Shown here piece after piece: positions 16,786-25,830 of a stretch of 64,000 bases of DNA. The DNA comes from Parabacteroides faecis (lineage in GTDB: Bacteria; Bacteroidota; Bacteroidia; Bacteroidales; Tannerellaceae): NCBI RefSeq assembly GCF_014647375.1, contig NZ_BMPB01000002.1:399146-463145 (forward strand). Reading direction: 5' to 3'. Positions within the stretch are counted from its first letter, which is position 1, and each line of letters begins with the position of its first letter. The notes under the pieces were generated by a model. It worked only from the letters and a program-made list of their open reading frames with translations, searched no databases and was not told where the DNA came from. The translations under genes were made by a program, and so were the position numbers.

Positions 16786-17525
16786 ATCTTTACCGGGCTG
16801 ATCTGCATATTCATACTTGTCTTTCCCCTTGCGGAAGCCTGGAAATGAGCCCCACGGTCATTGTCGAAACAGCACTTGCCCGGGGACTGGATATTATTGC
16901 CGTAACGGATCATAACAGTACCCTGCAATGTCCTGAGATACAAAAGCTGGGGGCCGAAGCCGGATTGACGGTTTTTGCCGGGGCCGAGGTTTGTTCCCGT
17001 GAGGAGGCGCATTGCGTGGTTCTTTTGGGAACGGAAGAGGCGCGTGTTGCTTTTCAGCAATATCTGGAGATGTATTTGCCGCCTGTCCCGAACGATCCTG
17101 AACGGTTCGGTGACCAGGTGTGGGTGAACCGGCAGGACGAAATAATAGGGGAGGTCCCGTATTTGTTGCTCTCTGCGCTCGACCGCAATGTGAATCAGGT
17201 AGCGGCATTTGTAAAGGAACTGGGCGGTCTGTTTATTGCTGCTCATGTGGAACGCCCGTCTTTCAGCCTGATCAGCCAGCTTGGTTTCATTGACCCGGCA
17301 TTGCCTTTGGATGCGATTGAATATACGGATGCGTCCCGGTTTGCAAGGCTTGTGGACAAACAAAAGTATTTGTCGAACTACACCTCTTATCCGGCTTCCG
17401 ATGCCCATTACCCGTCACAGATCGGAAGTAATCCATGCCTGATACGGGCTTCTGCACCTTTATTCGAAAACATCAGGATGGCTTATGCTAAAACTCAGGA
17501 ACATTTAGTTTTTTCCTCCGCATAA
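16782..17525 (+). CDS. PHP-domain metal-dependent phosphoesterase
   Basis: This 247-residue protein has a PHP domain of the type seen in histidinol phosphatase and in RNase AM-like enzymes. Metal-binding motifs are RADLHIHTCLSPCG near the start, AVTDHNST, AGAEV, AAHVERPSFS and SDAHYPSQIGS, which account for most of the expected trinuclear site ligands. The substrate is unknown; in this context it may act on a nucleotide signal or a phosphorylated partner. It overlaps the second DRTGG gene by 4 bp (ATGA). It is the last gene of the tightly packed block; the following ATPase gene is separated by about 150 bp with a repeat array. Confidence 0.88.
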   Translation: MNLYRADLHIHTCLSPCGSLEMSPTVIVETALARGLDIIAVTDHNSTLQCPEIQKLGAEAGLTVFAGAEVCSREEAHCVVLLGTEEARVAFQQYLEMYLPPVPNDPERFGDQVWVNRQDEIIGEVPYLLLSALDRNVNQVAAFVKELGGLFIAAHVERPSFSLISQLGFIDPALPLDAIEYTDASRFARLVDKQKYLSNYTSYPASDAHYPSQIGSNPCLIRASAPLFENIRMAYAKTQEHLVFSSA

Positions 17526-17543
17526 TTAAAAGAATAAGATAAA

Positions 17544-17609
17544 CTATACATAAATGTAAAGCATACTATACGTATAAGTAAGGTTATCTATACAAAAACG
17601 TAAGGCAAG
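17544..17609 (+). repeat. Three tandem 22-bp imperfect repeats
   Basis: Units start at 17544, 17566 and 17588, each beginning CTATAC and containing a GTAA near base 14. The spacing is exactly 22 bp, about two helical turns, so bound proteins would lie on one face. The array lies between the PHP gene and the second ATPase gene, in the only long gap of the module, so it could be an operator for the latter. There are no spacers, so it is not a CRISPR. Confidence 0.65.
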
Positions 17610-17675
17610 CTTTCCTTTTATAAAATAGAGGAGAAAAAAGTTTAAAATTCACTATGTCAGGAAATAAATATCAGG

Positions 17676-18200
17676 ATGAACACGCTTACATTCCATATCA
17701 CCGATATTGCCTCGAACAGTGTTCGTGCAGGCGCCACCCGTATTTCGTTGGAAATAACGATTCATGAAGACCATACGACTATCCGTATTACGGATAACGG
17801 TTGTGGTATGGATGCAGAAACGGTCTCCCGGATAACCAATCCGTTCTATACGACCCGGACAACCCGGAAAGTAGGACTGGGAATCCCTTTCCTTATTCAG
17901 AATGCAGAACAAACCGGCGGTCATGTCAGCATCACATCGGAGCCGGGAAAAGGAACGGCGGTAACGGCTTGCTTCATTACTTCTAATATCGACTGTCCGC
18001 CTATGGGGGATCTGCCCGGAACGGTTGCTATGCTGATAAGCGGGAATCCGGGGATTAATGTCTGTTTTTCTTACAGGAAAGAGGAATTGTTCTTTGAAAT
18101 AAGTTCGGAGGATTTGCATAGCATCTTTGAAGATATCCCGTTAAGCCATCCGAAAGTCATACTTGCCATCCGGGAGATGATCGCCGCCAATCTGTCCTGA
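17676..18200 (+). CDS. GHKL ATP-binding protein of the hydrogenase-associated type
   Basis: This 174-residue protein has an N-terminal HATPase_c fold and a short C-terminal domain. The N-box is DIASNSVRAGAT, the G1 box DNGCGMD, then FYTTRTTRKVGLGIPF as the ATP lid and G2 box, and GTAVTACF at the end of the fold. The His of a kinase dimerisation domain is absent, so it is not a classic histidine kinase. Close relatives occur next to NuoE/NuoF-like hydrogenase subunits and DRTGG/PHP genes in Clostridia and other anaerobes. It ends exactly where the convergent lytic transglycosylase gene ends. Confidence 0.82.
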   Translation: MNTLTFHITDIASNSVRAGATRISLEITIHEDHTTIRITDNGCGMDAETVSRITNPFYTTRTTRKVGLGIPFLIQNAEQTGGHVSITSEPGKGTAVTACFITSNIDCPPMGDLPGTVAMLISGNPGINVCFSYRKEELFFEISSEDLHSIFEDIPLSHPKVILAIREMIAANLS

Positions 18201-19595
18201 TCAACTACGTTTGGTCTTTGTCTTGTAGTATTCGAAACGTTGCATCACTTCACGCACATAATTATACGTTTCCGAACCACGCAAATATCCATGCTTGCAG
18301 ACAGGGTCGTTGTAATATTCGGGATCGCTTTTCAGGCGAACATATTCGGCTACGTTGTTATCCCAGACTTTCGGGTCTTTCCCGTATTTCTCCGCCAGAC
18401 GCTGGGCGTCGTAGATATGTCCGATACCGGCATTGTAAGAGGCTAGAGTAAACTTGATCTTCTCCTGCGGATCGGTTATTTCAGAAAAGCCCTGACGGAA
18501 TTTGCGCAAGCAATCCACGCCGGTACGGATGCCGACATCCGGGTCTTTCAGTTCGTGCGGAGTGACGCCGAGTGCCTTGGCTGTATTAGGCATGATCCCC
18601 ATCAATCCTTCCGCTCCAGCCCATGAAACGACCGATGGGTTGAAATGAGACTCCTGATAGGAGATAGATGCGATAAGCTGCCAATCCCAGCCGATGTTTT
18701 TGGAATGCTTTCTGAACAGCTCGTCGTAGGGAGAAATATGTCCGTTCTTTACCGGAGGCAGGTCGGCGGTAAGCGGTTGCTTGCCTAGCTCGAAATAACG
18801 TTTCACCAATGCCCGGTAGACATGGTTTCCCGATTTGTCGGATGCCCAGGCGTTGATCGCTTCTGCCAGTTTCGGACTTGTCTTACGAACCAGCCAGGAA
18901 GAACGCTGCATGAAGCTGACTTTCAGTGATACGTTGATGTTCCAGAAATAAGTCTTGTTCAGACGGGCGATATTATCGTCGCTGATGGTGTAGGGTATTT
19001 CGCCCTGCGAAACCATGGCGATCAGGTCTTCGGTTGTTACCGTATCTTTCTTGATGTCTTTTATATGGATACCGCCGCCCAGTTCTTTATCCAGGTTTTT
19101 AAGCCGTTCGTAATATTTGGTATCCGGCTTTACATACACTTCTTTCCCGATCAGTTGAGTCACATCTTTAAGGATCGTATCTCCTTTGTTGGCACGCTGA
19201 ACCAACACCTGGCTGGTCAACTCTTCGCGCCCGCAGTAAAGATAGTTCTCTTTCAGGTTATTACTCATCTGGATAGGGTAGGCAACAACGTCTGCTTCAC
19301 CGGCTTCCAGCATCTCGATCAAACGGGTTGCGTTTTCAGCGACTTTGATGTTCAGCTTCAACCCTTCGGAGCGGGCGAAGTCTTTGATCAGATCGTATTC
19401 ATACCCCATCGGTTCCATTTTATACTGGAAGTAGGAAGTGGAGCTGTAAAGTGTCACGGCCGTGATCTCACCCTCCGCTTTCAGTTGGGGCAGGTCGGTA
19501 TAGACAAAATCGTCTTCCTTTTGCTCTTGCTTATTGCCGGAACAGCTACTCAAAAGCAAAGTTAAGCACAAAAGGGAGACGATTTTCCTATACAT
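18201..19595 (-). CDS. mltF: MltF-like membrane-bound lytic transglycosylase
   Basis: This 464-residue lipoprotein cleaves peptidoglycan glycan strands. The signal peptide ends in the LLSSCS lipobox. Residues about 40-270 form a periplasmic solute-binding (SBP_bac_3) domain, which in MltF senses muropeptides. Residues about 290-440 form an SLT domain with the catalytic glutamate Glu315 in ISYQESHFNP, followed by AEGLMGIMP and YNAGIGHI. This order and length match MltF. The gene lies 11 bp downstream of rlmD on the same strand and may be cotranscribed with it. Confidence 0.93.
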   Translation of the reverse strand: MYRKIVSLLCLTLLLSSCSGNKQEQKEDDFVYTDLPQLKAEGEITAVTLYSSTSYFQYKMEPMGYEYDLIKDFARSEGLKLNIKVAENATRLIEMLEAGEADVVAYPIQMSNNLKENYLYCGREELTSQVLVQRANKGDTILKDVTQLIGKEVYVKPDTKYYERLKNLDKELGGGIHIKDIKKDTVTTEDLIAMVSQGEIPYTISDDNIARLNKTYFWNINVSLKVSFMQRSSWLVRKTSPKLAEAINAWASDKSGNHVYRALVKRYFELGKQPLTADLPPVKNGHISPYDELFRKHSKNIGWDWQLIASISYQESHFNPSVVSWAGAEGLMGIMPNTAKALGVTPHELKDPDVGIRTGVDCLRKFRQGFSEITDPQEKIKFTLASYNAGIGHIYDAQRLAEKYGKDPKVWDNNVAEYVRLKSDPEYYNDPVCKHGYLRGSETYNYVREVMQRFEYYKTKTKRS

Positions 19596-19606
19596 TATTA
19601 TATATG

Positions 19607-21022
19607 TTATTCTTTCTTTTCCAGTAAGACAACATTTTCCACGTGATGTGTATGTGGGAACATATCTACGGGGCGTACCTTCTTCACATTATACTTCACG
19701 CTAAGCAGGCTTAAATCGCGGGCCTGTGTTGCCGGGTTACAACTTACATATACGATACGCTTCGGTTCGGCAAAAAGGATGGTGTTGATTACATCATCAT
19801 GCATTCCGGCACGAGGCGGATCGGTAATAATAACATCCGGACGGCCATGTTGGTTTATGAAATCTGCCGTAAGGATATCTTTCATGTCACCGGCATAGAA
19901 TAATGTGTTGTCGATTTTGTTCAGGGCAGAATTGATTTTGGCATCTTCGATAGCTTCGGGCACGTATTCGATACCGATTACTTTCTTTGCCTGGCGTGAA
20001 ACGAAGTTGGCGATCGTTCCGGTTCCCGTATAAAGGTCGTACACCATTTCATTGCCGGTCAGTCCGGCAAACTCGCGGGCTACCTTATATAAGTTGTAAG
20101 CCTGTTCACTGTTCGTCTGGTAGAAAGATTTGGGACCCACTTTGAATTGCAGCCCTTCCATCTCTTCAATGATATGGTCTTTGCCACGGAACACAAGAAC
20201 ATCCTGGTCGGTGATCGTATCGTTGCATTTCTCGTTTATTACATATAATAAAGAGGTGATCTCCGGAAATTGTTCTGCCACATGCGAGAGCAAGGCTTCG
20301 CGGCGTTCCTTATCTTCGTGGAAGAATACGACTACCACCATCAGGTCGCCCGTTGAAGCGGTACGGATCATCAATGTACGGATAAACCCTTCCTGGTTCC
20401 TTAGATCGAAGAAAGGATAGCCTTCGTGTGACAAGCAATACTCTTTGATACAAAGACGGATGCGGTTGGAAATATCATTCTGCAACCAGCATTTGTGTAT
20501 ATCCAATACCTTGTCGAACATTCCCGGGATATGGAAACCGACAGCGTTCATACAATCGAAAGTGGCTCCTGACTTCACTTCTTCTTCCGTCAGCCATTTC
20601 TTATTGGAGAAGGTGAATTCGAGTTTATTCCGGTAGAAGGTGGTACGTTCGGAACCTAATATAGGCAAAACCTCTTCCATCTCGATCTTTCCGATGCGGG
20701 TAAGGTTGTCTATAACCTGCTTATGTTTGTATCTTAACTGGGCTTCATAGGGGAGATGTTGCCATTTGCAACCACCGCATACGCCGAAATGTTCGCAAAA
20801 CGGAGTGGCTCGTTCTGTAGAGTATTCGTGGAAGTGTACAGCCTTCCCTTCGGCATAACTATTCTTTTTACGGGTAAGTTGGATGTCTACTACATCGCCG
20901 GGAGCGACAAAAGGAACAAACACTACTTTCTCATTTACACGTGCAATCGCCTTACCTTCAGCGGCTACGTCTGTAATTGTTACCTTTTCAAGCAAGGGTA
21001 ACTGCTTCTTATTTCTTGCCAA
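19607..21022 (-). CDS. rlmD: 23S rRNA (uracil-5-)-methyltransferase
   Basis: This 471-residue SAM-dependent enzyme of the RumA/TrmA family methylates a uridine in 23S rRNA. It has an N-terminal TRAM domain (about 5-65), a [4Fe-4S] cysteine set (FCEHFGVCGGCKW plus a Cys in DIHKCWLQ), the SAM-binding motif YDLYTGTGTIA, the TDPPRAG motif and the catalytic nucleophile Cys428 in VYVSCNPAT. Site specificity (U1939 or other) cannot be read from sequence, so rlmD is the best-fitting name rather than certain. A -7 box (TACATTTG, complement of 21052-21059) lies upstream. Confidence 0.9.
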   Translation of the reverse strand: MARNKKQLPLLEKVTITDVAAEGKAIARVNEKVVFVPFVAPGDVVDIQLTRKKNSYAEGKAVHFHEYSTERATPFCEHFGVCGGCKWQHLPYEAQLRYKHKQVIDNLTRIGKIEMEEVLPILGSERTTFYRNKLEFTFSNKKWLTEEEVKSGATFDCMNAVGFHIPGMFDKVLDIHKCWLQNDISNRIRLCIKEYCLSHEGYPFFDLRNQEGFIRTLMIRTASTGDLMVVVVFFHEDKERREALLSHVAEQFPEITSLLYVINEKCNDTITDQDVLVFRGKDHIIEEMEGLQFKVGPKSFYQTNSEQAYNLYKVAREFAGLTGNEMVYDLYTGTGTIANFVSRQAKKVIGIEYVPEAIEDAKINSALNKIDNTLFYAGDMKDILTADFINQHGRPDVIITDPPRAGMHDDVINTILFAEPKRIVYVSCNPATQARDLSLLSVKYNVKKVRPVDMFPHTHHVENVVLLEKKE

Positions 21023-21218
21023 TTTTATCTGTGTTTAAAATTTTCGCCACGCAAATGTACATATTTAGCTGATACGAATAGTAAAGAATAGTTCTAAAAC
21101 ATATAAAAATCTTTAACTTTCTGTATCCTGTGTACTTCTAAATAGCATATATTTGCAGCATTGCAATGTAGAGATAGCAAAACTGAAATCTAATAAACAT
21201 ATATTTACAGTCTGACAT

Positions 21219-23939
21219 ATGGAAAGAAAAAGAGTCTACACATTCGGAAATGGAAAAGCCGAAGGTAAAGCAGATATGAGAAATCTGCTGGGTGGTAAAG
21301 GTGCAAACCTTGCCGAAATGAATTTAATTGGTGTTCCGGTTCCTCCGGGATTTACAATTACAACAGAAGTTTGCTCGGAATATTATGAACTGGGCAAAGA
21401 CAAAGTGGTAGAATTACTGAAGTCGGACGTTGAAAAAGCTATTGCTAACATAGAAACGTTAATGAACTCCAAGTTCGGAGATGTGGAAAACCCGCTGTTG
21501 GTTTCTGTCCGTTCCGGAGCACGTGCTTCTATGCCGGGTATGATGGATACCATCCTGAACCTGGGATTGAACGACGAGGTAGTAGAAGGGTTGACACGTA
21601 AAACAGGCAACGCTCGTTTTGCATGGGACTCTTATCGCCGTTTTGTACAAATGTATGGTGATGTGGTTCTGGGTATGAAACCGACCAGTAAGGAAGACAT
21701 CGATCCGTTCGAAGCGATCATCGAAGAGGTGAAAGAAGCCAAAGGGGTGAAGCTGGACAACGAACTGACTGTCGACGACCTGAAAACATTGGTGACAAAG
21801 TTCAAAGCCGCTGTTAAGAAACAAACAGGAAGCGACTTCCCGACTTGTGCCTACGAACAATTGTGGGGTGCAGTCTGTGCCGTATTCAACTCCTGGATGA
21901 ACGAACGTGCTATCCTGTACCGCCAGATGGAAGGTATTCCGGCAGAATGGGGAACAGCTGTTTCTGTTCAGGCGATGGTATTCGGTAACATGGGTGATAC
22001 ATCTGCTACAGGTGTATGTTTCTCTCGTGACGCCGGTAACGGTGAAGACTTATTCAACGGTGAATACCTGATCAATGCACAGGGTGAAGACGTTGTTGCC
22101 GGTATCCGTACTCCGCAGCAGATCACGAAGATCGGTTCACAGCGCTGGGCTGAACGTGCCGGTATTCCGGAAGAAGAAAGAGCTGCTAAATTCCCTTCAA
22201 TGGAAGAAGCAATGCCGGAAATCTATAAGGAACTGGATGCACTGCAGACAAAACTGGAAAATCATTACCGCGACATGCAGGATATGGAATTTACCGTACA
22301 GGAAGGCAAACTTTGGTTCCTTCAGACACGTAACGGTAAACGTACCGGTTCTGCTATGGTGAAGATCGCTATCGATCTGTTGCATCAGGGAATGATCGAT
22401 GAAAAGACAGCTTTGAAACGCATCGAACCGAATAAACTGGATGAATTGCTTCACCCGGTATTTAACAAATCAGCTTTGAAGAAAGCGAAAGTATTGGTAA
22501 AAGGTTTGCCTGCATCTCCGGGTGCTGCGACAGGCCAGATCGTATTCTTTGCGGATGACGCTGCCGAATGGCATGCTGCCGGAAAGAACGTGGTATTGGT
22601 TCGTATCGAAACTTCTCCTGAGGACCTGGCTGGTATGGCTGTGGCTGAAGGTATCCTGACAGCTCGTGGTGGTATGACCTCTCATGCTGCTGTAGTTGCC
22701 CGTGGTATGGGTAAATGCTGTGTGTCAGGTGCTGGCGGTTTGAATATCGATTATAAGAAGAAAACGATAGAGGTAGGAGGTATTACGCTGAAAGAAGGTG
22801 ACTTCCTGTCTATCAACGGTTCTACCGGTGAAATATTCGAAGGCAAAATTGAAACAACTGCAGCTGAACTTTCTGACGATTTCGCAGAACTGATGAAGTT
22901 GGCCGACAAATACACCAAATTGCAGGTTCGTACCAATGCAGATACTCCGCATGATGCTGAAATTGCCCGTGCATTCGGTGCAAGTGGTATCGGATTATGC
23001 CGTACGGAACATATGTTCTTTGAAGGTGAAAAGATCAAAGCCATGCGTGAAATGATCCTGGCAGAAGATGCTGAAGGACGTAAGAATGCATTGAAGAAGA
23101 TCCTGCCTTATCAGCAGGCTGACTTTAAGGGTATTTTCAAAGCTATGCATGATCTGCCTGTCACTGTTCGTTTGCTCGATCCTCCTTTGCACGAGTTCGT
23201 TCCTCACGATCTGAAAGGTCAGGAAGAAATGGCAGAAACAATGGGTATTTCTGTAAAGGAAATCCAGCAGCGTGTAGAATCGCTTTGCGAACATAACCCG
23301 ATGTTGGGCCACCGTGGTTGCCGTCTGGGTAATACATATCCTGAAATTACAGAAATGCAGACACGCGCTATCTTAGGTGCTGCGCTGGAATTGAAGAAAG
23401 AAGGTATCGTAGCTAAACCGGAAATTATGGTTCCTCTGACAGGTATCTTATACGAATTCAAAGAACAGGAAAAAGTAATCCGTGATGCCGCAGAAAAGTT
23501 ATTTGCCGAAGTAGGAGACCGTATCGACTTTAAGGTAGGTACAATGATCGAAATTCCTCGTGCTGCTTTGACTGCTGATCGTATCGCTTCTTCTGCTGAG
23601 TTCTTCTCATTCGGAACAAATGACCTTACTCAGATGACATTCGGCTATTCACGTGACGATATTGCCTCTTTCTTACCGATCTATCTGGAAAAGAAGATCC
23701 TGAAAGTAGACCCGTTCCAGGTATTAGACCAGAATGGAGTAGGCCAGCTGGTTCGGATGGCAACAGAAAAAGGACGTGCAATCCGCCCGGATCTGAAATG
23801 TGGTATTTGTGGTGAGCATGGCGGTGAACCTTCTTCAGTGAAGTTCTGTCATAAAGTAGGACTGAATTATGTATCTTGTTCTCCGTTCCGCGTGCCTATC
23901 GCTCGTATCGCTGCCGCACAAGCTGCGATCGAAGATTAA
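21219..23939 (+). CDS. ppdK: Pyruvate phosphate dikinase
   Basis: This 906-residue enzyme interconverts pyruvate, ATP and phosphate with PEP, AMP and pyrophosphate, a common route in anaerobic Bacteroidota glycolysis. It has an ATP-grasp domain (GNGKAEGKADMRNLLGGKGANLAEM at the start), the swivelling phosphohistidine domain with His489 in GGMTSHAAVVARG, and the C-terminal PEP-binding barrel (GTNDLTQMTFGYSRDD; LKCGICGEHGGEP with the catalytic Cys). Length is typical. A TATATTTG -7 box at 21148-21155 gives a leader of about 57 nt. A hairpin follows at 23961-23996. Confidence 0.97.
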   Translation: MERKRVYTFGNGKAEGKADMRNLLGGKGANLAEMNLIGVPVPPGFTITTEVCSEYYELGKDKVVELLKSDVEKAIANIETLMNSKFGDVENPLLVSVRSGARASMPGMMDTILNLGLNDEVVEGLTRKTGNARFAWDSYRRFVQMYGDVVLGMKPTSKEDIDPFEAIIEEVKEAKGVKLDNELTVDDLKTLVTKFKAAVKKQTGSDFPTCAYEQLWGAVCAVFNSWMNERAILYRQMEGIPAEWGTAVSVQAMVFGNMGDTSATGVCFSRDAGNGEDLFNGEYLINAQGEDVVAGIRTPQQITKIGSQRWAERAGIPEEERAAKFPSMEEAMPEIYKELDALQTKLENHYRDMQDMEFTVQEGKLWFLQTRNGKRTGSAMVKIAIDLLHQGMIDEKTALKRIEPNKLDELLHPVFNKSALKKAKVLVKGLPASPGAATGQIVFFADDAAEWHAAGKNVVLVRIETSPEDLAGMAVAEGILTARGGMTSHAAVVARGMGKCCVSGAGGLNIDYKKKTIEVGGITLKEGDFLSINGSTGEIFEGKIETTAAELSDDFAELMKLADKYTKLQVRTNADTPHDAEIARAFGASGIGLCRTEHMFFEGEKIKAMREMILAEDAEGRKNALKKILPYQQADFKGIFKAMHDLPVTVRLLDPPLHEFVPHDLKGQEEMAETMGISVKEIQQRVESLCEHNPMLGHRGCRLGNTYPEITEMQTRAILGAALELKKEGIVAKPEIMVPLTGILYEFKEQEKVIRDAAEKLFAEVGDRIDFKVGTMIEIPRAALTADRIASSAEFFSFGTNDLTQMTFGYSRDDIASFLPIYLEKKILKVDPFQVLDQNGVGQLVRMATEKGRAIRPDLKCGICGEHGGEPSSVKFCHKVGLNYVSCSPFRVPIARIAAAQAAIED

Positions 23940-23960
23940 CATAAAATGTAAATAAAGTAA

Positions 23961-23996
23961 TTAAGAAGGGTATTCTTTTGGGATATCCTTCTTAAT
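23961..23996 (+). terminator. Hairpin after ppdK
   Basis: TTAAGAAGGGTAT (23961-23973) pairs with ATATCCTTCTTAA (23983-23995) almost perfectly. The following sequence is TTCGTTTTAAAA, a weak T-run, so termination is likely but may be leaky. Confidence 0.6.
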
Positions 23997-24103
23997 TCGT
24001 TTTAAAATAGTTCGTATTCTATATCATTTATTTCATTATTCTCAAAATATAATTACTTTTGTATTAATGATTTTTTATTATTCATAAATGTAGAAAAATT
24101 TAT

Positions 24104-24325
24104 ATGGCACGAAAAGTAAATTATTCAAAAAGGATCGGGAAAATTAAAGCTCAACTAGACGAGCTGGTTAATGACATTGAAAATGGTTCTAAAAAAGAAA
24201 CAGAAGAAGTTGTAGAACAGAAAGTGAAAATTTCTGATATTGATTTCGAAAATGAAGATGTTGCTACGTTAATGAAAATTCAGACGCGTTTAGTTCGTGC
24301 AATTAATCAAAAAATGAAGAATTAA
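24104..24325 (+). CDS. Small charged helical protein of unknown function
   Basis: This 73-residue protein is not a family I recognise. It is strongly charged and predicted helical: a basic start (MARKVNYSKRIGKIKAQ), an acidic middle (ETEEVVEQKVKISDIDFENED), and a basic C-terminal helix. No signal peptide or membrane segment is present. The gene lies between two hairpins (23961-23996 and 24356-24388), so it is probably its own transcription unit with clean boundaries, which supports it being real. Confidence 0.6.
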   Translation: MARKVNYSKRIGKIKAQLDELVNDIENGSKKETEEVVEQKVKISDIDFENEDVATLMKIQTRLVRAINQKMKN

Positions 24326-24355
24326 TCGAATTGAGGTTTTATACCTTAAATGGAG

Positions 24356-24388
24356 AAGGGTGTTCTGTAATGGAATACCCTTTTTTTA
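24356..24388 (+). terminator. Terminator after the small protein gene
   Basis: AAGGGTGTTC (24356-24365) pairs with GAATACCCTTT (24373-24383) with one mismatch, followed by a T-run. The next 260 bp to 24652 hold no gene; a TATATTTG -7 box is seen at 24609-24616. Confidence 0.75.
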
Positions 24389-24651
24389 TATTAAACAGGT
24401 CATGTCTGGTGTCCGGTTGATGCCAAATATTCAATGAGAAGTTTCCAGCTTAGGCCAGGTATGGGGTGAGCTATTGAAATTTAATAGATAACTTATTTTT
24501 ATCGAACTTCTTAATATTCAAGAATAAAAGAGGAATTTTATCAGCACGGCTTTCCCTTTACATTTATATTTCTTTGTAAAATATAGCCGGAATAAAGATA
24601 AAATACCGTATATTTGTTACTCGATGAAAATTAAAAAAACAATATCAACGT

Positions 24652-25050
24652 ATGGAGCGGTATTTAATAATTAAGACGAGGGATGAGTTGTTACGAATAA
24701 AGATAGGGCAGATACTCTATTTTGAAGCTGATAGAAATTACACTAAATTACTATTATCCAATGGAATCCAGTTTACGTTTGCAATTAATATCGGTAAAAT
24801 AGAAGAGATATTAGAAAAGCAGGTGGCAGGATGCAACAAGATATTAATGAGAGTTGGAAAAAGTCATATCATCAATAAAAATCATATTCTGCAGATCAAT
24901 TTACCTAAGCAAAAACTATTATTGTTGACGGAAGAGGGCAAACCCAGAGAGCTTATAATATCTAAAGATCCTTTGAAAGTGCTAAAAGAATCGCTGGAAA
25001 AGGAGATGGGCAAACCGGAAGAACCAAAGGAATTAAAAGATGAAAATTAA
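24652..25050 (+). CDS. LytTR-domain DNA-binding protein
   Basis: This 132-residue protein is essentially one LytTR DNA-binding domain, with the family motifs ILYFEADRNYTKLLLSNG in the first half and MRVGKSHIINKNHI in the second. It has no receiver domain, so it is not a response regulator by itself. A charged, Pro/Glu-rich tail follows. It is the first gene of the FHA-phosphatase-kinase cluster and overlaps the next gene by 11 bp, so it may regulate this cluster or be controlled by phosphopeptide binding through its FHA partner. A -7 box lies at 24609-24616, giving a leader of about 30 nt. Confidence 0.85.
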   Translation: MERYLIIKTRDELLRIKIGQILYFEADRNYTKLLLSNGIQFTFAINIGKIEEILEKQVAGCNKILMRVGKSHIINKNHILQINLPKQKLLLLTEEGKPRELIISKDPLKVLKESLEKEMGKPEEPKELKDEN

Positions 25051-25693
25051 AATCGGTAAAGCTGAAGATAATGATTTTATAGTGAATGATCCTCATGTTA
25101 GCAGACACCATGCTTGTCTGATGCGTGAGGATCATGGCTGTTGGTTGTTAGAAGATCTCGGCTCTACCAACGGAACTTTTGTTAATGGTTCACAGATCGT
25201 CAAAAAACGTGTTACACCGACAGATAAGATCATTTTGGGAACAGGCTATGTCCTGAATTTGTCTGAAGCGCTGAAGTATAATAATGACTATAGCGAAGAA
25301 TTTGCCGCTTTAAAGAAAGTGTATGATGATTATGTTCAAGCAAAAGTGAAGATACAGTCGGCTAATCAGTTTAAAACCAGATTATTTCAATCCCTTCCTT
25401 TTGCTTTACCCGGTATAATAGGTGTTGTGATCGGTTTTTTAGGTAAAGGGAGTCCTGAGTTTTTAGGGATAAGTCTTTTCATTACAATTTGTGCTCCTAC
25501 CGTCGGTATTTATATGGGAGCCAAACAGGCATCCAAGACACCTCAACAGTTGCAAGACATTGCAAATCAATTTAAAATAGACTATGTATGTCCCAAATGC
25601 GGTACTTTTTTGGGAGAAATACCTTGGGAATCCCTGAGGAACAGAAAGCAATGCCCGGTTTCTTCCTGTAAAGCAAAGTGGGTCAGCGAATAA
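25040..25693 (+). CDS. FHA-domain membrane protein with C-terminal zinc ribbon
   Basis: This 217-residue protein starts with an FHA phosphothreonine-binding domain (residues 1-75: IGKAEDNDFIVND, VSRHHACL, LEDLGSTNGTFVNG). After a short helical linker come two hydrophobic segments (about 118-165), so it is anchored in the inner membrane. The C-terminal 40 residues contain CPKCG and CPVSSC, a zinc-ribbon pattern. The FHA domain should dock proteins phosphorylated by the kinase at 27447-29348. The start overlaps the LytTR gene. Confidence 0.85.
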   Translation: MKIKIGKAEDNDFIVNDPHVSRHHACLMREDHGCWLLEDLGSTNGTFVNGSQIVKKRVTPTDKIILGTGYVLNLSEALKYNNDYSEEFAALKKVYDDYVQAKVKIQSANQFKTRLFQSLPFALPGIIGVVIGFLGKGSPEFLGISLFITICAPTVGIYMGAKQASKTPQQLQDIANQFKIDYVCPKCGTFLGEIPWESLRNRKQCPVSSCKAKWVSE

Positions 25694-25789
25694 GTTGTTT
25701 CGTATCTCAAAAGCGGACAGTTTGTACATAAAACCCAAACCTTTGATTATAAGAGGAAATTACATGTTAATTTAATCCGTTACTTTTTC

Positions 25790-25797
25790 TACTTTTG
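25790..25797 (+). promoter_or_regulatory. Candidate internal promoter -7 box
   Basis: TACTTTTG fits the TAnnTTTG consensus and lies 33 bp before the ATG of the acidic protein gene. A convincing -33 TTTG is not seen, so it is provisional. It would start a second transcript covering the acidic protein, FHA2, phosphatase and downstream genes. Confidence 0.4.
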
Positions 25798-25830
25798 TTT
25801 CCAGAAAGAATAATTTTAATTCAAACCAGT

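Noticed and set aside
17544-17609. CRISPR array
   Set aside because: Repeats are directly adjacent with no spacers, only three imperfect units, and no cas genes are near.
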